The translations under genes were made by a program, and so were the position numbers. 13,446 nt of DNA from assembly GCA_011046405.1 (NCBI GenBank), contig DSAR01000183.1, forward strand, positions 1-13,446, in the 5' to 3' direction. The DNA comes from Chloroflexota bacterium (GTDB lineage Bacteria; Chloroflexota; Anaerolineae; B4-G1). The notes below the pieces were generated by a model. It was not told where the DNA came from. It saw only the letters and a list, made by a program, of their open reading frames with translations, and searched no databases. Shown piece after piece: positions 5,789 to 13,446 of this stretch. Within the stretch, counting starts at the first letter, position 1, and each line of letters begins with the position of its first letter.

Positions 5789-8700
5789 GTGAGTTTAGAA
5801 GCGAAAAATGTATCTCGCTCCTCCTTGAGCGGCCGCCTGCTGGTCATCGTACAGGCAATTTGGGTCTCATTGGCAGCTTTGACCTTTATCACGTTCGCTG
5901 TATCCCTCCTGTTCTACTTTCGCCACATCGAATCCCCGGCGACCTTTTACCAGATTTACGTCATCATCTTCGACACGATCCAGGTTCTGGTGTTCTTCGC
6001 GGCGGCAGCCGCTATCTTCTGGTACCGTTCCAACGATCGTGTGGTGGCCTTTATCTCCATCGCTCTGTTGATGTTTGGCGCCGCCACAGTCGATCCGGTC
6101 GGCATGCTGACGGTGATTGAATCACCGTGGCGGTGGATGGCGCTGATCGTGCAGGGGCTGGGCCTGGGACTGACCCTCGTCGTCCTCTATACCTTTCCCG
6201 ATGGCCATTTTATACCTCGCTGGACCCGGATACTGACGCTGATCTGGGTCGGATGGCTGATTGCCTGGACCCTCTCACCGATCCAATCCTTCGACCCTCA
6301 CGATCTGCCACTTCCGCTCCGCTATCTGGTTTTCATGATCGTGGTCGATACCGAAAATCTCAAAGCAGCATTCTCGTATATCCACTATTTCAGCCTGCTC
6401 ATCATCCTGCTCGGCTGGTTTGGTTCCGGTGTATTCGCCCAGATCTACCGATATGTCAAAGTCTCCAAACAGATTCAGCGCCAGCAGACAAAGTGGGTCG
6501 TCTTTGGCGTTACGTGCTCGTTTATTGGATATTTTACCTTTCAATTTCTGTCCAATTTACCCCTGCTAAATCAACCCGGCGTCGCCCGGTTCCTATTTTA
6601 CCTCCTGGGCAAACCCCTGTCGGTGTTCCTCTTTCTGCTTATGCCCCTCTCTATCAGCCTTTCGATCCTGCGCCGGCGCTTGTGGGACATCGATCCGCTC
6701 ATCAAGCGCACGATGGTCTATGGCTTGTTGACGAGCGGCGTGACGATCGTTTACCTGGGGCTCGTCTTCTCGTTGCAGCGCTTGTTCCGTCTGCTCACCG
6801 GGGAACAATCCGACGTGGCCATCGTCGTAGCAACCCTCGTCAGTGCCGCGTTGGCCCAACCACTTCGTCATCGCGTGCAATCTTTTATCGACCGGCGCTT
6901 TTATCGAGAGCGGGTCGACTTTCGCCGGGCGATTACAACCTTCGCACGCGAGGTACGTACAATTATCGAGTTGCCGGAACTGTTACGCGTGCTCGTCCGA
7001 CGGACGACGGAACTCTTGCACATCGAGCACGGCGCGGTCTTTCTGCGCGACGACGAGGGCAAATTCACGCAGGCAGAGGCCCACAACCTGCCGCCGGGAC
7101 AGGGGACAAACCTGGCCCTGACCCCCAGTTTATTAGGCCCGCTGTGGAACAGTCACGCGGTCGCCTACCCCCAGGGTCAGACGTTTTCCCTCCTGGTGCC
7201 GTTGATCGCTCCCCGCGAGGAGGAAAGTGAACTGGTGGGCATCCTGGCCCTGGGCCCCCGGCTCTCGGGGCAGGATTATGCTTACGAAGATCGGACGCTG
7301 CTGATGGGATTGGCGGACCAGGCCGGGACGGCCATTTACGTCGCCCGGCTGATCCAGGAAAAACAAGCAGAGGCCCAACGCCGCGAGGCTGCTGAGCGCC
7401 GCCTCGATGCGCATCGCAACTCGCCCGCCGGGCGGGCAGAGGTCTTTGCCCAGAATCTGATGATGGCCCCGGAACGCGTGCTGATCGAGTTACACCGCTT
7501 GACTCAAGATGCCGGTCAGGACGCCAGCGCGGCCAGACTACTCGACAACCTGCCCAACGCATTGGACCGCTTCGGCGCGACGCCGTTGGCCAAGTTCGCC
7601 GAGGGCTTTCACTATCTGTTCACCAGCCAATTCGAACCTGAGATGTTGCCGGTGGGACTGCGCACACTCATCACACAACTGTCCGAATATCCGGAGGAGG
7701 GATTGCACTACGTATGCCCGTGGGATCCTGACAAACGATCGAGAACCGAGCAGACAAGTGAAGGCGCAGGTGAAAGCACTTCTGGATACTTGCTCTACGG
7801 CGACCAGACCCTGTCGATCTACCGGCTGTGCCAGGCAGCCTTGGGATCCCAATCCATCGCCCAGATCACTCAACTCCTGCCGTTCCTCCAAGCTCATGCC
7901 AGGGAAGATAAACAAGGAGCCGAGCACGAGATGCCGTCGAGCACCATCGTTTATGAGCCCTTCCAGGCCCTGACCCAAACCCTGGGCCACCTCCATTCAG
8001 CGGCCGAGGCGCTCCATGCCTACGAGCGGGTCGAGGCCTCCCGGGACAAGCTTTCCTACCTGGTCAGCGCCGTCGAAAGGTTGCGGCACGCCGACCACGT
8101 AGCCCAGGCGGAACTCAGCGGCGTCGACCGACCCGTCATCCAGCAAATCGTTGAGACCTGGTTGGCTATCGTGACCGGCGCTATCAGCGAGCTCCAGACC
8201 CGGGCTGAGCTATCTTATCAACTGCTCACTCGCCATACCTGGCAGGATGACGCGGTGCCCCTGGTGCTCGTCCTGCGCAACGAGGGCCGGGGGGCGGCGC
8301 TCAATGTGCGGGTCAACGTGGTTCCCAAACCAGCCTACACGGTGCTGGACGAGGGGGCCCAGGTTGGGGCCCAGGTCGCGCAACTCGCCCCCGGCGAAGA
8401 GGCGCGGGTCGAGTTGCGCGTGCGCCCCCACCTGGAGGATGGCGCCGAGCAATTCCGCGCCCGGTTCGTCATCACCTATACCGATCCCCGAGGGCCAGAT
8501 CAGGTCGAACATTTCGCCGACGTGGTACGCTTGCTTGCCGGCGACGGCGAGTTCCTGTTCGTCCCCAATCCCTACGTGCTCGGCACACCGTTAGAGGCCG
8601 GGTCGCCGCTATTCTTCGGCCGCGAAGACACGGTCGCCTTCGTCCAGGAAAATTTAACCGCGCAGCACCGCAATAACCTGGTGCTGATCGGCCAGCGGCG

Positions 8701-9727
8701 CACGGGGAAGACCTCGCTGCTCAAGCAACTGCCGGTCCGCCTGGGCGACGACTGCCTGCCCGTCTACCTCGACGGTCAAGCTCTGGGGCTGGACCCGGGT
8801 TTGCCGAATTTCTTCCTGGCCCTGGCGACGGAGATCGCCTTTGCCCTGGAGGATCGGGGGTTTGACGTCCCTTTTCCCGAATACGATGATTTCGTCGAAA
8901 GCCCGACGGCGGCTTTCGAACGCCAATTCCTGGCCCGCGTGCGCGAGGCGATTGGGCACCGCCACTTGCTCATCATGTTCGACGAGTTCGAGGAATTGGA
9001 GACGGCGGTCGAACACGGCAACCTACCCTCGATGATATTCGGTTTCCTGCGCCACTTGATCCAGCACGTAGATAACCTGAGCGTGATCTTCTGCGGCACC
9101 CACCGGTTGGAGGAACTGGCCTCCGACTATTGGAGCGTGCTCTTCAACATCAGCCTGTACCGGCAGATCGCCTACCTCGAACAAGCGGAGGCCCTGCGCT
9201 TGATCCAGGAACCGGTGGCGGAATACAACATGCAATATGACGATCTGGCCCTGGACAAGATGTGGCAGGTGACCGCTGGACATCCGTACTTCCTCCAACT
9301 CCTGTGTCATAGCCTGGTCAACCAGCACAACCGGACAGAACGCAACTACGTCACGGTGGGAGACGTCAACGAGGCGTTGGACGAGATCCTGGCCTCGGGC
9401 GAGGCCCACTTCATGTATCTGTGGACCGATGCCCGGCCAGAGGAACGACTGGTATTGGCCGCCCTGAGCCGTATGATGCCGCTCACGGGGCATGCCAAGC
9501 CAGTGCAGATCGTGGATTATCTGGCGGAGCGGGGAGCGTCACTGGAGCGCCGCGTGCTCGGCGACGCGCTGCATCACCTGGCCCTGCGCCACATCCTGAC
9601 GACGAGCAGCGCCGAAGATCCCATCCTCGGCGAATCGTATCGCTGGCGACTGGGCCTGCTGGGCCTATGGGTGGAAAAATACCGCTCCATCAGCCGGGCG
9701 ATGGAGGAAGTCGCCAGCCTGGATTGA
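5789..9727 (+). CDS. Multi-pass membrane sensor with GAF, CARDB-like and STAND-type NTPase domains
   Basis: This is a 1312-residue membrane signalling protein, counted from GTG 5789. Residues 17-358 hold about eight to ten hydrophobic segments, with RRRLWDIDPLIKRTMVYGLL at 295-314 and FIDRRFYRERVDF at 366-378; both signatures are typical of Chloroflexota and related sensor kinases. A GAF-like domain follows (about 377-525), then a long helical region (526-805). A CARDB-like beta domain comes next (about 820-900, LVLRNEGRGAALNVRVNV). A STAND/archaeal-type NTPase starts near 926 with Walker A GQRRTGKTS (968-976, K974), Walker B LLIMFDEFEEL (D1065, E1066) and GHP (1164-1166). No HisKA or HATPase motif is visible. 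The frame is open to a TTG at 5705 without a ribosome binding site; GTG 5789 has GAGG 11 bases upstream, so the start is uncertain. The exact ligand and output are unknown. Confidence 0.85.
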   Translation: MSLEAKNVSRSSLSGRLLVIVQAIWVSLAALTFITFAVSLLFYFRHIESPATFYQIYVIIFDTIQVLVFFAAAAAIFWYRSNDRVVAFISIALLMFGAATVDPVGMLTVIESPWRWMALIVQGLGLGLTLVVLYTFPDGHFIPRWTRILTLIWVGWLIAWTLSPIQSFDPHDLPLPLRYLVFMIVVDTENLKAAFSYIHYFSLLIILLGWFGSGVFAQIYRYVKVSKQIQRQQTKWVVFGVTCSFIGYFTFQFLSNLPLLNQPGVARFLFYLLGKPLSVFLFLLMPLSISLSILRRRLWDIDPLIKRTMVYGLLTSGVTIVYLGLVFSLQRLFRLLTGEQSDVAIVVATLVSAALAQPLRHRVQSFIDRRFYRERVDFRRAITTFAREVRTIIELPELLRVLVRRTTELLHIEHGAVFLRDDEGKFTQAEAHNLPPGQGTNLALTPSLLGPLWNSHAVAYPQGQTFSLLVPLIAPREEESELVGILALGPRLSGQDYAYEDRTLLMGLADQAGTAIYVARLIQEKQAEAQRREAAERRLDAHRNSPAGRAEVFAQNLMMAPERVLIELHRLTQDAGQDASAARLLDNLPNALDRFGATPLAKFAEGFHYLFTSQFEPEMLPVGLRTLITQLSEYPEEGLHYVCPWDPDKRSRTEQTSEGAGESTSGYLLYGDQTLSIYRLCQAALGSQSIAQITQLLPFLQAHAREDKQGAEHEMPSSTIVYEPFQALTQTLGHLHSAAEALHAYERVEASRDKLSYLVSAVERLRHADHVAQAELSGVDRPVIQQIVETWLAIVTGAISELQTRAELSYQLLTRHTWQDDAVPLVLVLRNEGRGAALNVRVNVVPKPAYTVLDEGAQVGAQVAQLAPGEEARVELRVRPHLEDGAEQFRARFVITYTDPRGPDQVEHFADVVRLLAGDGEFLFVPNPYVLGTPLEAGSPLFFGREDTVAFVQENLTAQHRNNLVLIGQRRTGKTSLLKQLPVRLGDDCLPVYLDGQALGLDPGLPNFFLALATEIAFALEDRGFDVPFPEYDDFVESPTAAFERQFLARVREAIGHRHLLIMFDEFEELETAVEHGNLPSMIFGFLRHLIQHVDNLSVIFCGTHRLEELASDYWSVLFNISLYRQIAYLEQAEALRLIQEPVAEYNMQYDDLALDKMWQVTAGHPYFLQLLCHSLVNQHNRTERNYVTVGDVNEALDEILASGEAHFMYLWTDARPEERLVLAALSRMMPLTGHAKPVQIVDYLAERGASLERRVLGDALHHLALRHILTTSSAEDPILGESYRWRLGLLGLWVEKYRSISRAMEEVASLD

Positions 9728-9765
9728 GTAAATGGAAATGAGATCGACGAGAACGAGGTGTTGTC

Positions 9766-11691
9766 ATGGATAACCCCTATATCTTCCGAGGACCGGTGCA
9801 CGATCCGGCGATGTTTTTCGGCCGGAGACACGAGTTGAACGAAATCGCGGCCTTCCTGCGCGGCAATCAATCCATCTCCATCGTCGGTTCGCGCAAGATC
9901 GGGAAGACCTCGTTGATGTTCCACCTGATGCGGCCGGCCGTCTGGCCCGAACTGGGCCTGGGCGAGGATCTACTCTTCGCTTACCTGGATTGCGAGGTGC
10001 TGGGAGACAGCAATCACGAGGAGATCCTGGGCCAATTCGCCGGTGAAATCGCCGTCGCGCTCGACGAGCGGGACCTGCCGCCGGAACCGACGTTGGAAAA
10101 GGCGGTCGATCAACCCTCGCGGCTGTCCTTCGAGCGGGCCATTCGCCAGATCAACCAACGCGGGTTGCGGGTCATTCTACTCCTGGACGAGTTCGAGCGC
10201 TTGAGTCACAATGCCAATCTCGACGTCAATTTCTTCAACGCCCTCCGCTCGGCCGCCGGTCGCTACCGGCTAGCTTTCGTCACCGGTTCGGCCCGCCCGC
10301 TGATCCAACTCACCTACTCCGGCAAGTCGCAGGAGATTCTCTCCAGCCCCTTTTTCAACATCTTCGCCCCGCATTTCCTGGGACTGATGCCAGAGGAGGA
10401 AGCGCGCCAGTTGATCCGCGAGCCGGCCCAGGCCGCCGGCACGTCCCTGCCGGCGGAGACGGAGGATTTCGTCTACGACCTGGTCGGCGGTCACCCCCTG
10501 AGCCTGCAGGTCGCCTGTTTCCACGCCCTCGACACCCCGGACGACATCGCCGAGATCGAGCAGCGCACGATGGCTGAGCTGACGCCGCACTTTCAGTACT
10601 ACTGGCAAAATCTCGCACCAGAGGAACAGAGCACCCTACGACAACTTTCGAACGTCGCCGACCGGGCCATCAGCGACACGACGCTGCGCGGTATCCTGCG
10701 CGACCTGGTACAAAAAAGCCTCCTCGTCCAGCAGCGGGACGCCTACCGGTACCCATCGCGGGCCTGGGAGCGCTTCCTGTCATCCGCCTTCGTCGTCAAT
10801 CAGGCTGCGCCGGACAACGCGAGGCCCACGCCGCCCGGCGTCGATGGAATATCGACCGGCGCCCACCTGGGGGCTTACGAGGTGCTCGACCTGCTGGGCC
10901 GCGGCGGCATGGCGGAGGTGTACCGCGGTCGCCACACGCGCCTCGACCGCATCGTCGCCATCAAGGTGCTGTCGGAACGGATGGCGAGCCAATCCGATTT
11001 CCGCCAGCGCTTCGAGCGGGAGGCCCAGGCAGTCGCCGCCCTGCGCCACCCAAGTATCGTACAGGTGTTCGACTTCGGTGACGTGGAAGGCGTGTACTAC
11101 ATGGTGATGGAGTTTATCGAAGGGCTCGACCTGGGCCGCTACCTGCAGGAGACCGGCAGGATGCCGGCGGAGCAGGTGCGACCTGTCCTGCGAGACATGG
11201 CTAGCGCCCTGGATTACGCCCACGCCCAGGGCGTCGTCCACCGGGACGTGAAACCCTCCAACGTCATGTTGCGCATCACCGAGAACCAGCCGAGCTTCTG
11301 GGAAAGCGACGATTGCTGCGCCATCCTCACCGATTTTGGTATCGCCAAGATTCGCGCCGGCGGAACCGGCGTCACCAAGACCGGGATGATGATGGGCACG
11401 CTGGACTACATGGCGCCTGAACAGATTCGAGGGGCGCGCCGGGTCGACGGTCGGGCCGACGTCTACTCCCTCGGCGTGATGGCGTACCGCATGCTCACGG
11501 GCAAGTTGCCGTTCCAGGGGGATAATCTCAGCGCGGTGATGATGGCCCACTTACACGAACCGGCCCCCGACCCCCGCTCGGTGGTGCCGGATATGCCGGA
11601 AAAAGTCGCGCTGGCGATCGTGCGGGCACTGGAGAAAGATCCTGACGAGCGACACCTAACGGCGGGCGCGATGGTAGAGGCGATGGGTTGA
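9766..11691 (+). CDS. NTPase-Ser/Thr protein kinase fusion
   Basis: This 641-residue soluble protein fuses an N-terminal STAND-like NTPase to a C-terminal Hanks-type kinase. The NTPase has FFGRRHEL (17-24), Walker A GSRKIGKTS (41-49, K47), Walker B RVILLLDEFE (135-144, D141, E142) and GGHP (241-244). The kinase (about 369-630) is complete: glycine loop LLGRGGMAEVY (376-386), VAIK K400, E419, HRDVKPSN (492-499, D494), DFG (523-525), APE region (550-552), DVYSLG (565-570) and R629. It should therefore phosphorylate Ser/Thr. It ends directly after the catalytic domain, with no PASTA or transmembrane segment. ATG 9766 follows GAGGTG by five bases, and the gene begins 38 bases after the sensor gene, so they are likely co-transcribed. 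Its NTPase begins NPYIFRGP, like NPYVLGTP in the sensor. Its stop codon lies in a tandem repeat, which may have trimmed the C-terminus. Confidence 0.9.
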   Translation: MDNPYIFRGPVHDPAMFFGRRHELNEIAAFLRGNQSISIVGSRKIGKTSLMFHLMRPAVWPELGLGEDLLFAYLDCEVLGDSNHEEILGQFAGEIAVALDERDLPPEPTLEKAVDQPSRLSFERAIRQINQRGLRVILLLDEFERLSHNANLDVNFFNALRSAAGRYRLAFVTGSARPLIQLTYSGKSQEILSSPFFNIFAPHFLGLMPEEEARQLIREPAQAAGTSLPAETEDFVYDLVGGHPLSLQVACFHALDTPDDIAEIEQRTMAELTPHFQYYWQNLAPEEQSTLRQLSNVADRAISDTTLRGILRDLVQKSLLVQQRDAYRYPSRAWERFLSSAFVVNQAAPDNARPTPPGVDGISTGAHLGAYEVLDLLGRGGMAEVYRGRHTRLDRIVAIKVLSERMASQSDFRQRFEREAQAVAALRHPSIVQVFDFGDVEGVYYMVMEFIEGLDLGRYLQETGRMPAEQVRPVLRDMASALDYAHAQGVVHRDVKPSNVMLRITENQPSFWESDDCCAILTDFGIAKIRAGGTGVTKTGMMMGTLDYMAPEQIRGARRVDGRADVYSLGVMAYRMLTGKLPFQGDNLSAVMMAHLHEPAPDPRSVVPDMPEKVALAIVRALEKDPDERHLTAGAMVEAMG

Positions 11692-11709
11692 TAGGTTGGT
11701 AGGTTGGGA
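11686..11709 (+). repeat. Degenerate 8-bp tandem repeat spanning the kinase stop codon
   Basis: Three consecutive units GGTTGATA, GGTTGGTA and GGTTGGGA run from 11686 to 11709, and a weaker G-rich 8-base rhythm continues to about 11725. The kinase stop TGA (11689-11691) lies inside the first unit, and the start of the next gene follows immediately. It resembles the short tandemly repeated sequences of some filamentous bacteria. Confidence 0.55.
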
Positions 11710-11724
11710 GATGGGGATCTGGGT

Positions 11725-13086
11725 ATGGTGAAAATGAAGCATTTATGGCGTAACGGGTCTAGTTCTCGTTCTCGTTCGATGGCGCTGGTTTTGCTGGGCC
11801 TGGTTTTAGTCGTCGTGTTGGCAGGGCCGCGGGCGGCCCGGGCGGTCGAGTTCGACGAGGATGGCTTTATTGCCGCCGACGAGGTGATTCACGATGATCT
11901 ATTCATCAGCGCCAATTCGGTCGTCGTGAACGGCACGATCAACGGGACGCTCTTCGCCAGCGGGGAAAACGTAACCATCAACGGCGACGTCAACGGCGAT
12001 TTGATCGTTGCTGGCGCCGAGGTTATGGTCAATGGCGCGGTCAATGGGAACGTGGCTTTTATCGGCTTCAGCTTACAAATGAATGGCCCCGTCAAGGGGA
12101 GTCTCTTTTTCCTCGGCAATTCTCTGCTCGTTGGTCCTCACGCGCTCGTTGGGCGGAACATCTTCTTCAATGGCTTCAGCGTGGAAACCCAGCCCGGTTC
12201 ACAGGTCAGGCGAGATGTGAGCATTGGCGGCTACCAGGCGCTGTTGAACGGGCAAATCGACCGCAACGTGAACGGAGACCTGGGAGGGATGGAAATCGGG
12301 GGCAGAATCGGGGGCGACATCCAGGTCAAGGTATCTGAACCCGTTCCCTTTGGCTTCCCGAATTGGCCCAGCGTCTCTCGGGTGCTGGGTGGGGGGCTGC
12401 ACGTGACGGAAGAGGCCGAAATCGAGGGGAATCTGGTCTACGCCAGCCCGGTCGAGCAGTCGGAGGCCATCAAATCCAAGCCCGGAGGCGGCGTGGTCTA
12501 CCAACCGCTAGTCGAGACGCCGTCAGTGCTCAAAGCCAGCGGGCGCTTTTTCGAGTGGATACTGAAGCGGGTGCAGCATATCGTCACGCTCTTGGCCCTG
12601 GGCGGCCTGGTGATCTGGCGACGGCCTAACATGCTGGATCAACTGACCCATTGTGCCCGGCGTAGGCCTCTTCCATCGTTCAGGTTAGGCATCGTCGCGC
12701 TCTTGACCGGCGGCGTGGGCAGCGTGCTCCTGGTGTTTTTGACCTTCATTCTGGGGTTGCTCCTGGGGGTCATCGCATTCGGCGAGTTGGCGGGTATCGT
12801 CTTCGGCCTGGGGCTTTCAGGGACGTTGTTCGCCACGCTCCTGGCGATATCGATCCTATTGTATGGCAGCAAGATCGTCGTGAGTCACCTGGTGGGCGTG
12901 CTGATCCTCGATCGCTTGGCTCCCCAATACAGTCAAAAACCGATCTGGCCCCTGGCGCTGGGCGTGATCGTGTACGTCTTGCTCCGGTCGATCCCGCTCG
13001 CGGGCTTGCTGGTCGGCATCGTCGCCACAGTGCTCGGGTTGGGCGCGATGTGGATGGGATTCTGGCAGCGTTGCAAATCCACGTAA
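11725..13086 (+). CDS. Exported bactofilin-like polymer-forming protein with C-terminal membrane domain
   Basis: The 453-residue product has a basic N-terminus, a hydrophobic core (19-33) and an AARA/VEF cleavage site near 40, so its N-terminal half should be outside the cytoplasm. Residues 55-240 form short repeats such as VVVNGTINGTLFASG, VTINGDVNGDLIVAG and VMVNGAVNGNVAFIG, the beta-helix pattern of the bactofilin (DUF583, polymer-forming) family. From about 281 to 445 there are about five or six hydrophobic membrane segments. Bactofilins polymerise without nucleotide and scaffold envelope enzymes; here the role is inferred. A TTG at 11704 and ATG 11734 are alternative starts; ATG 11725 was chosen for the GGGGA seven bases upstream. 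The gene begins 33 bases after the kinase stop and is probably in its operon. Its stop lies in a 7-bp tandem repeat. Confidence 0.82.
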   Translation: MVKMKHLWRNGSSSRSRSMALVLLGLVLVVVLAGPRAARAVEFDEDGFIAADEVIHDDLFISANSVVVNGTINGTLFASGENVTINGDVNGDLIVAGAEVMVNGAVNGNVAFIGFSLQMNGPVKGSLFFLGNSLLVGPHALVGRNIFFNGFSVETQPGSQVRRDVSIGGYQALLNGQIDRNVNGDLGGMEIGGRIGGDIQVKVSEPVPFGFPNWPSVSRVLGGGLHVTEEAEIEGNLVYASPVEQSEAIKSKPGGGVVYQPLVETPSVLKASGRFFEWILKRVQHIVTLLALGGLVIWRRPNMLDQLTHCARRRPLPSFRLGIVALLTGGVGSVLLVFLTFILGLLLGVIAFGELAGIVFGLGLSGTLFATLLAISILLYGSKIVVSHLVGVLILDRLAPQYSQKPIWPLALGVIVYVLLRSIPLAGLLVGIVATVLGLGAMWMGFWQRCKST

Positions 13087-13101
13087 GACGTAAAACGTAA
13101 G
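13081..13101 (+). repeat. 7-bp tandem repeat spanning the bactofilin stop codon
   Basis: ACGTAAG, ACGTAAA and ACGTAAG follow one another without gap. The TAA stop (13084-13086) lies within the first unit. A partly complementary stretch, CTTGACGTTTAC (about 13107-13119), could fold back on the repeat around GGGGGCT, giving a weak 3' hairpin, but no T-run follows it. Confidence 0.6.
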
Positions 13102-13446
13102 GGGGCTCTTGACGTTTACTGCGCATTCCGATGAAATCGTCCACGTGTTCCGATCATGCCGTCCATTGCCTGAGCGAAGCGACGCCAGCATTGATATGAT
13201 ACCCTCAAGTGCTCGACATGGGCAAGGGAGAATCGGGGGCATGTTCCACCCCATGCCGACCATCAATTCCGATGGATGGCGACCACTCGTTCCGAGCCAT
13301 GCCGATAGCCTCTCATAGAAGCCGAGATCAGCAGATTATGCAACCAGTTGTCGTGATAAACAAAGCCATTCAACTTGTGGGTCGGCGATGAGTAAGTCTG
13401 GGCAATCTTGATAAAGGAGTGCAGAAAGCACAAGATGATTGTAATC
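13102..13446. other. Intergenic stretch with no supported gene
   Basis: The 345 bases after the last gene contain only short open frames on both strands, none with a recognisable motif and a plausible ribosome binding site together. AAAGGAGT at 13413-13420 lies about 14 bases before an ATG at 13435, too far for confidence; a gene could begin at the edge. Minus-strand frames here read partly protein-like but are broken by stops, so a decayed gene is possible and unproven. No terminator, RNA gene or further repeat is seen. Confidence 0.5.

Noticed and set aside
6127..7230. 367-codon plus-strand frame inside the sensor gene
   Set aside because: It is a shadow in another frame of the sensor, rich in Arg and Pro as expected of a GC-rich off-frame read, with no domain.
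12856..13266. Minus-strand 136-codon frame overlapping the bactofilin 3' end
   Set aside because: Much of it is the antisense of the membrane domain of a well-supported gene, and the rest has no known motif.
13109..13391. Short plus-strand frames after the last gene (69 and 60 codons)
   Set aside because: They have no convincing ribosome binding site, no recognisable motifs, and overlap each other in different frames.

Overview
The window looks like a piece of a Chloroflexota (Anaerolineae-like) genome, probably from an anaerobe or facultative anaerobe. This is inference from gene content: a four-subunit pyruvate:ferredoxin oxidoreductase, a membrane sensor with the RLWDID/FIDRRFYR signature common in sensor kinases of that phylum, STAND-type NTPases, a Hanks-type Ser/Thr kinase and a bactofilin-like membrane protein. 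There is no rRNA or other marker to prove the taxon. No tRNA, rRNA, CRISPR array or transposase gene was seen.

Positions 1-5072 are read entirely from the minus strand. In transcription order they hold: a TlpA/ResA-like thioredoxin lipoprotein (4590-5072); a 110-bp MITE-like element with terminal inverted repeats and an 8-bp target duplication (4471-4580); a translationally coupled pair of a nitrilase-superfamily amidohydrolase and an inositol-monophosphatase-family phosphatase (3593-4444 and 2781-3596); and the por operon porC-porD-porA-porB (2563 to beyond position 1). The por genes are packed with gaps of -1 to 9 nt and clear ribosome binding sites. porB is cut by the window edge.

Positions 5073-5788 are a 0.7-kb divergent intergenic region rich in structure. 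It holds a minus-strand promoter and hairpin-rich leader for the thioredoxin gene, an intrinsic terminator on the minus strand with no evident gene to terminate, a 101-bp fold-back repeat built from CACAGATT units, a 7+7 dyad, and a good sigma-70-like promoter whose -35 box sits in a perfect dyad.

Positions 5789-13086 are read from the plus strand as three closely spaced genes. (i) A 1312-residue protein joins a multi-pass membrane sensor, a GAF domain, a long helical region, a CARDB-like beta domain and a STAND-like NTPase; its front half resembles a histidine kinase but no kinase catalytic motifs are visible. (ii) A 641-residue protein joins a second, related NTPase to a complete Hanks-type Ser/Thr kinase. 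(iii) A 453-residue protein has a signal peptide, an extracytoplasmic bactofilin-like beta-helix and a multi-pass C-terminal membrane domain. I propose, as inference only, that they form one signalling cassette: the sensor-NTPase perceives a membrane or intracellular cue, the NTPase-kinase phosphorylates targets, and the bactofilin-like protein is an envelope-polymer output. The stop codons of genes (ii) and (iii) lie inside short tandem repeats. The last ~345 bases contain no gene I can support.
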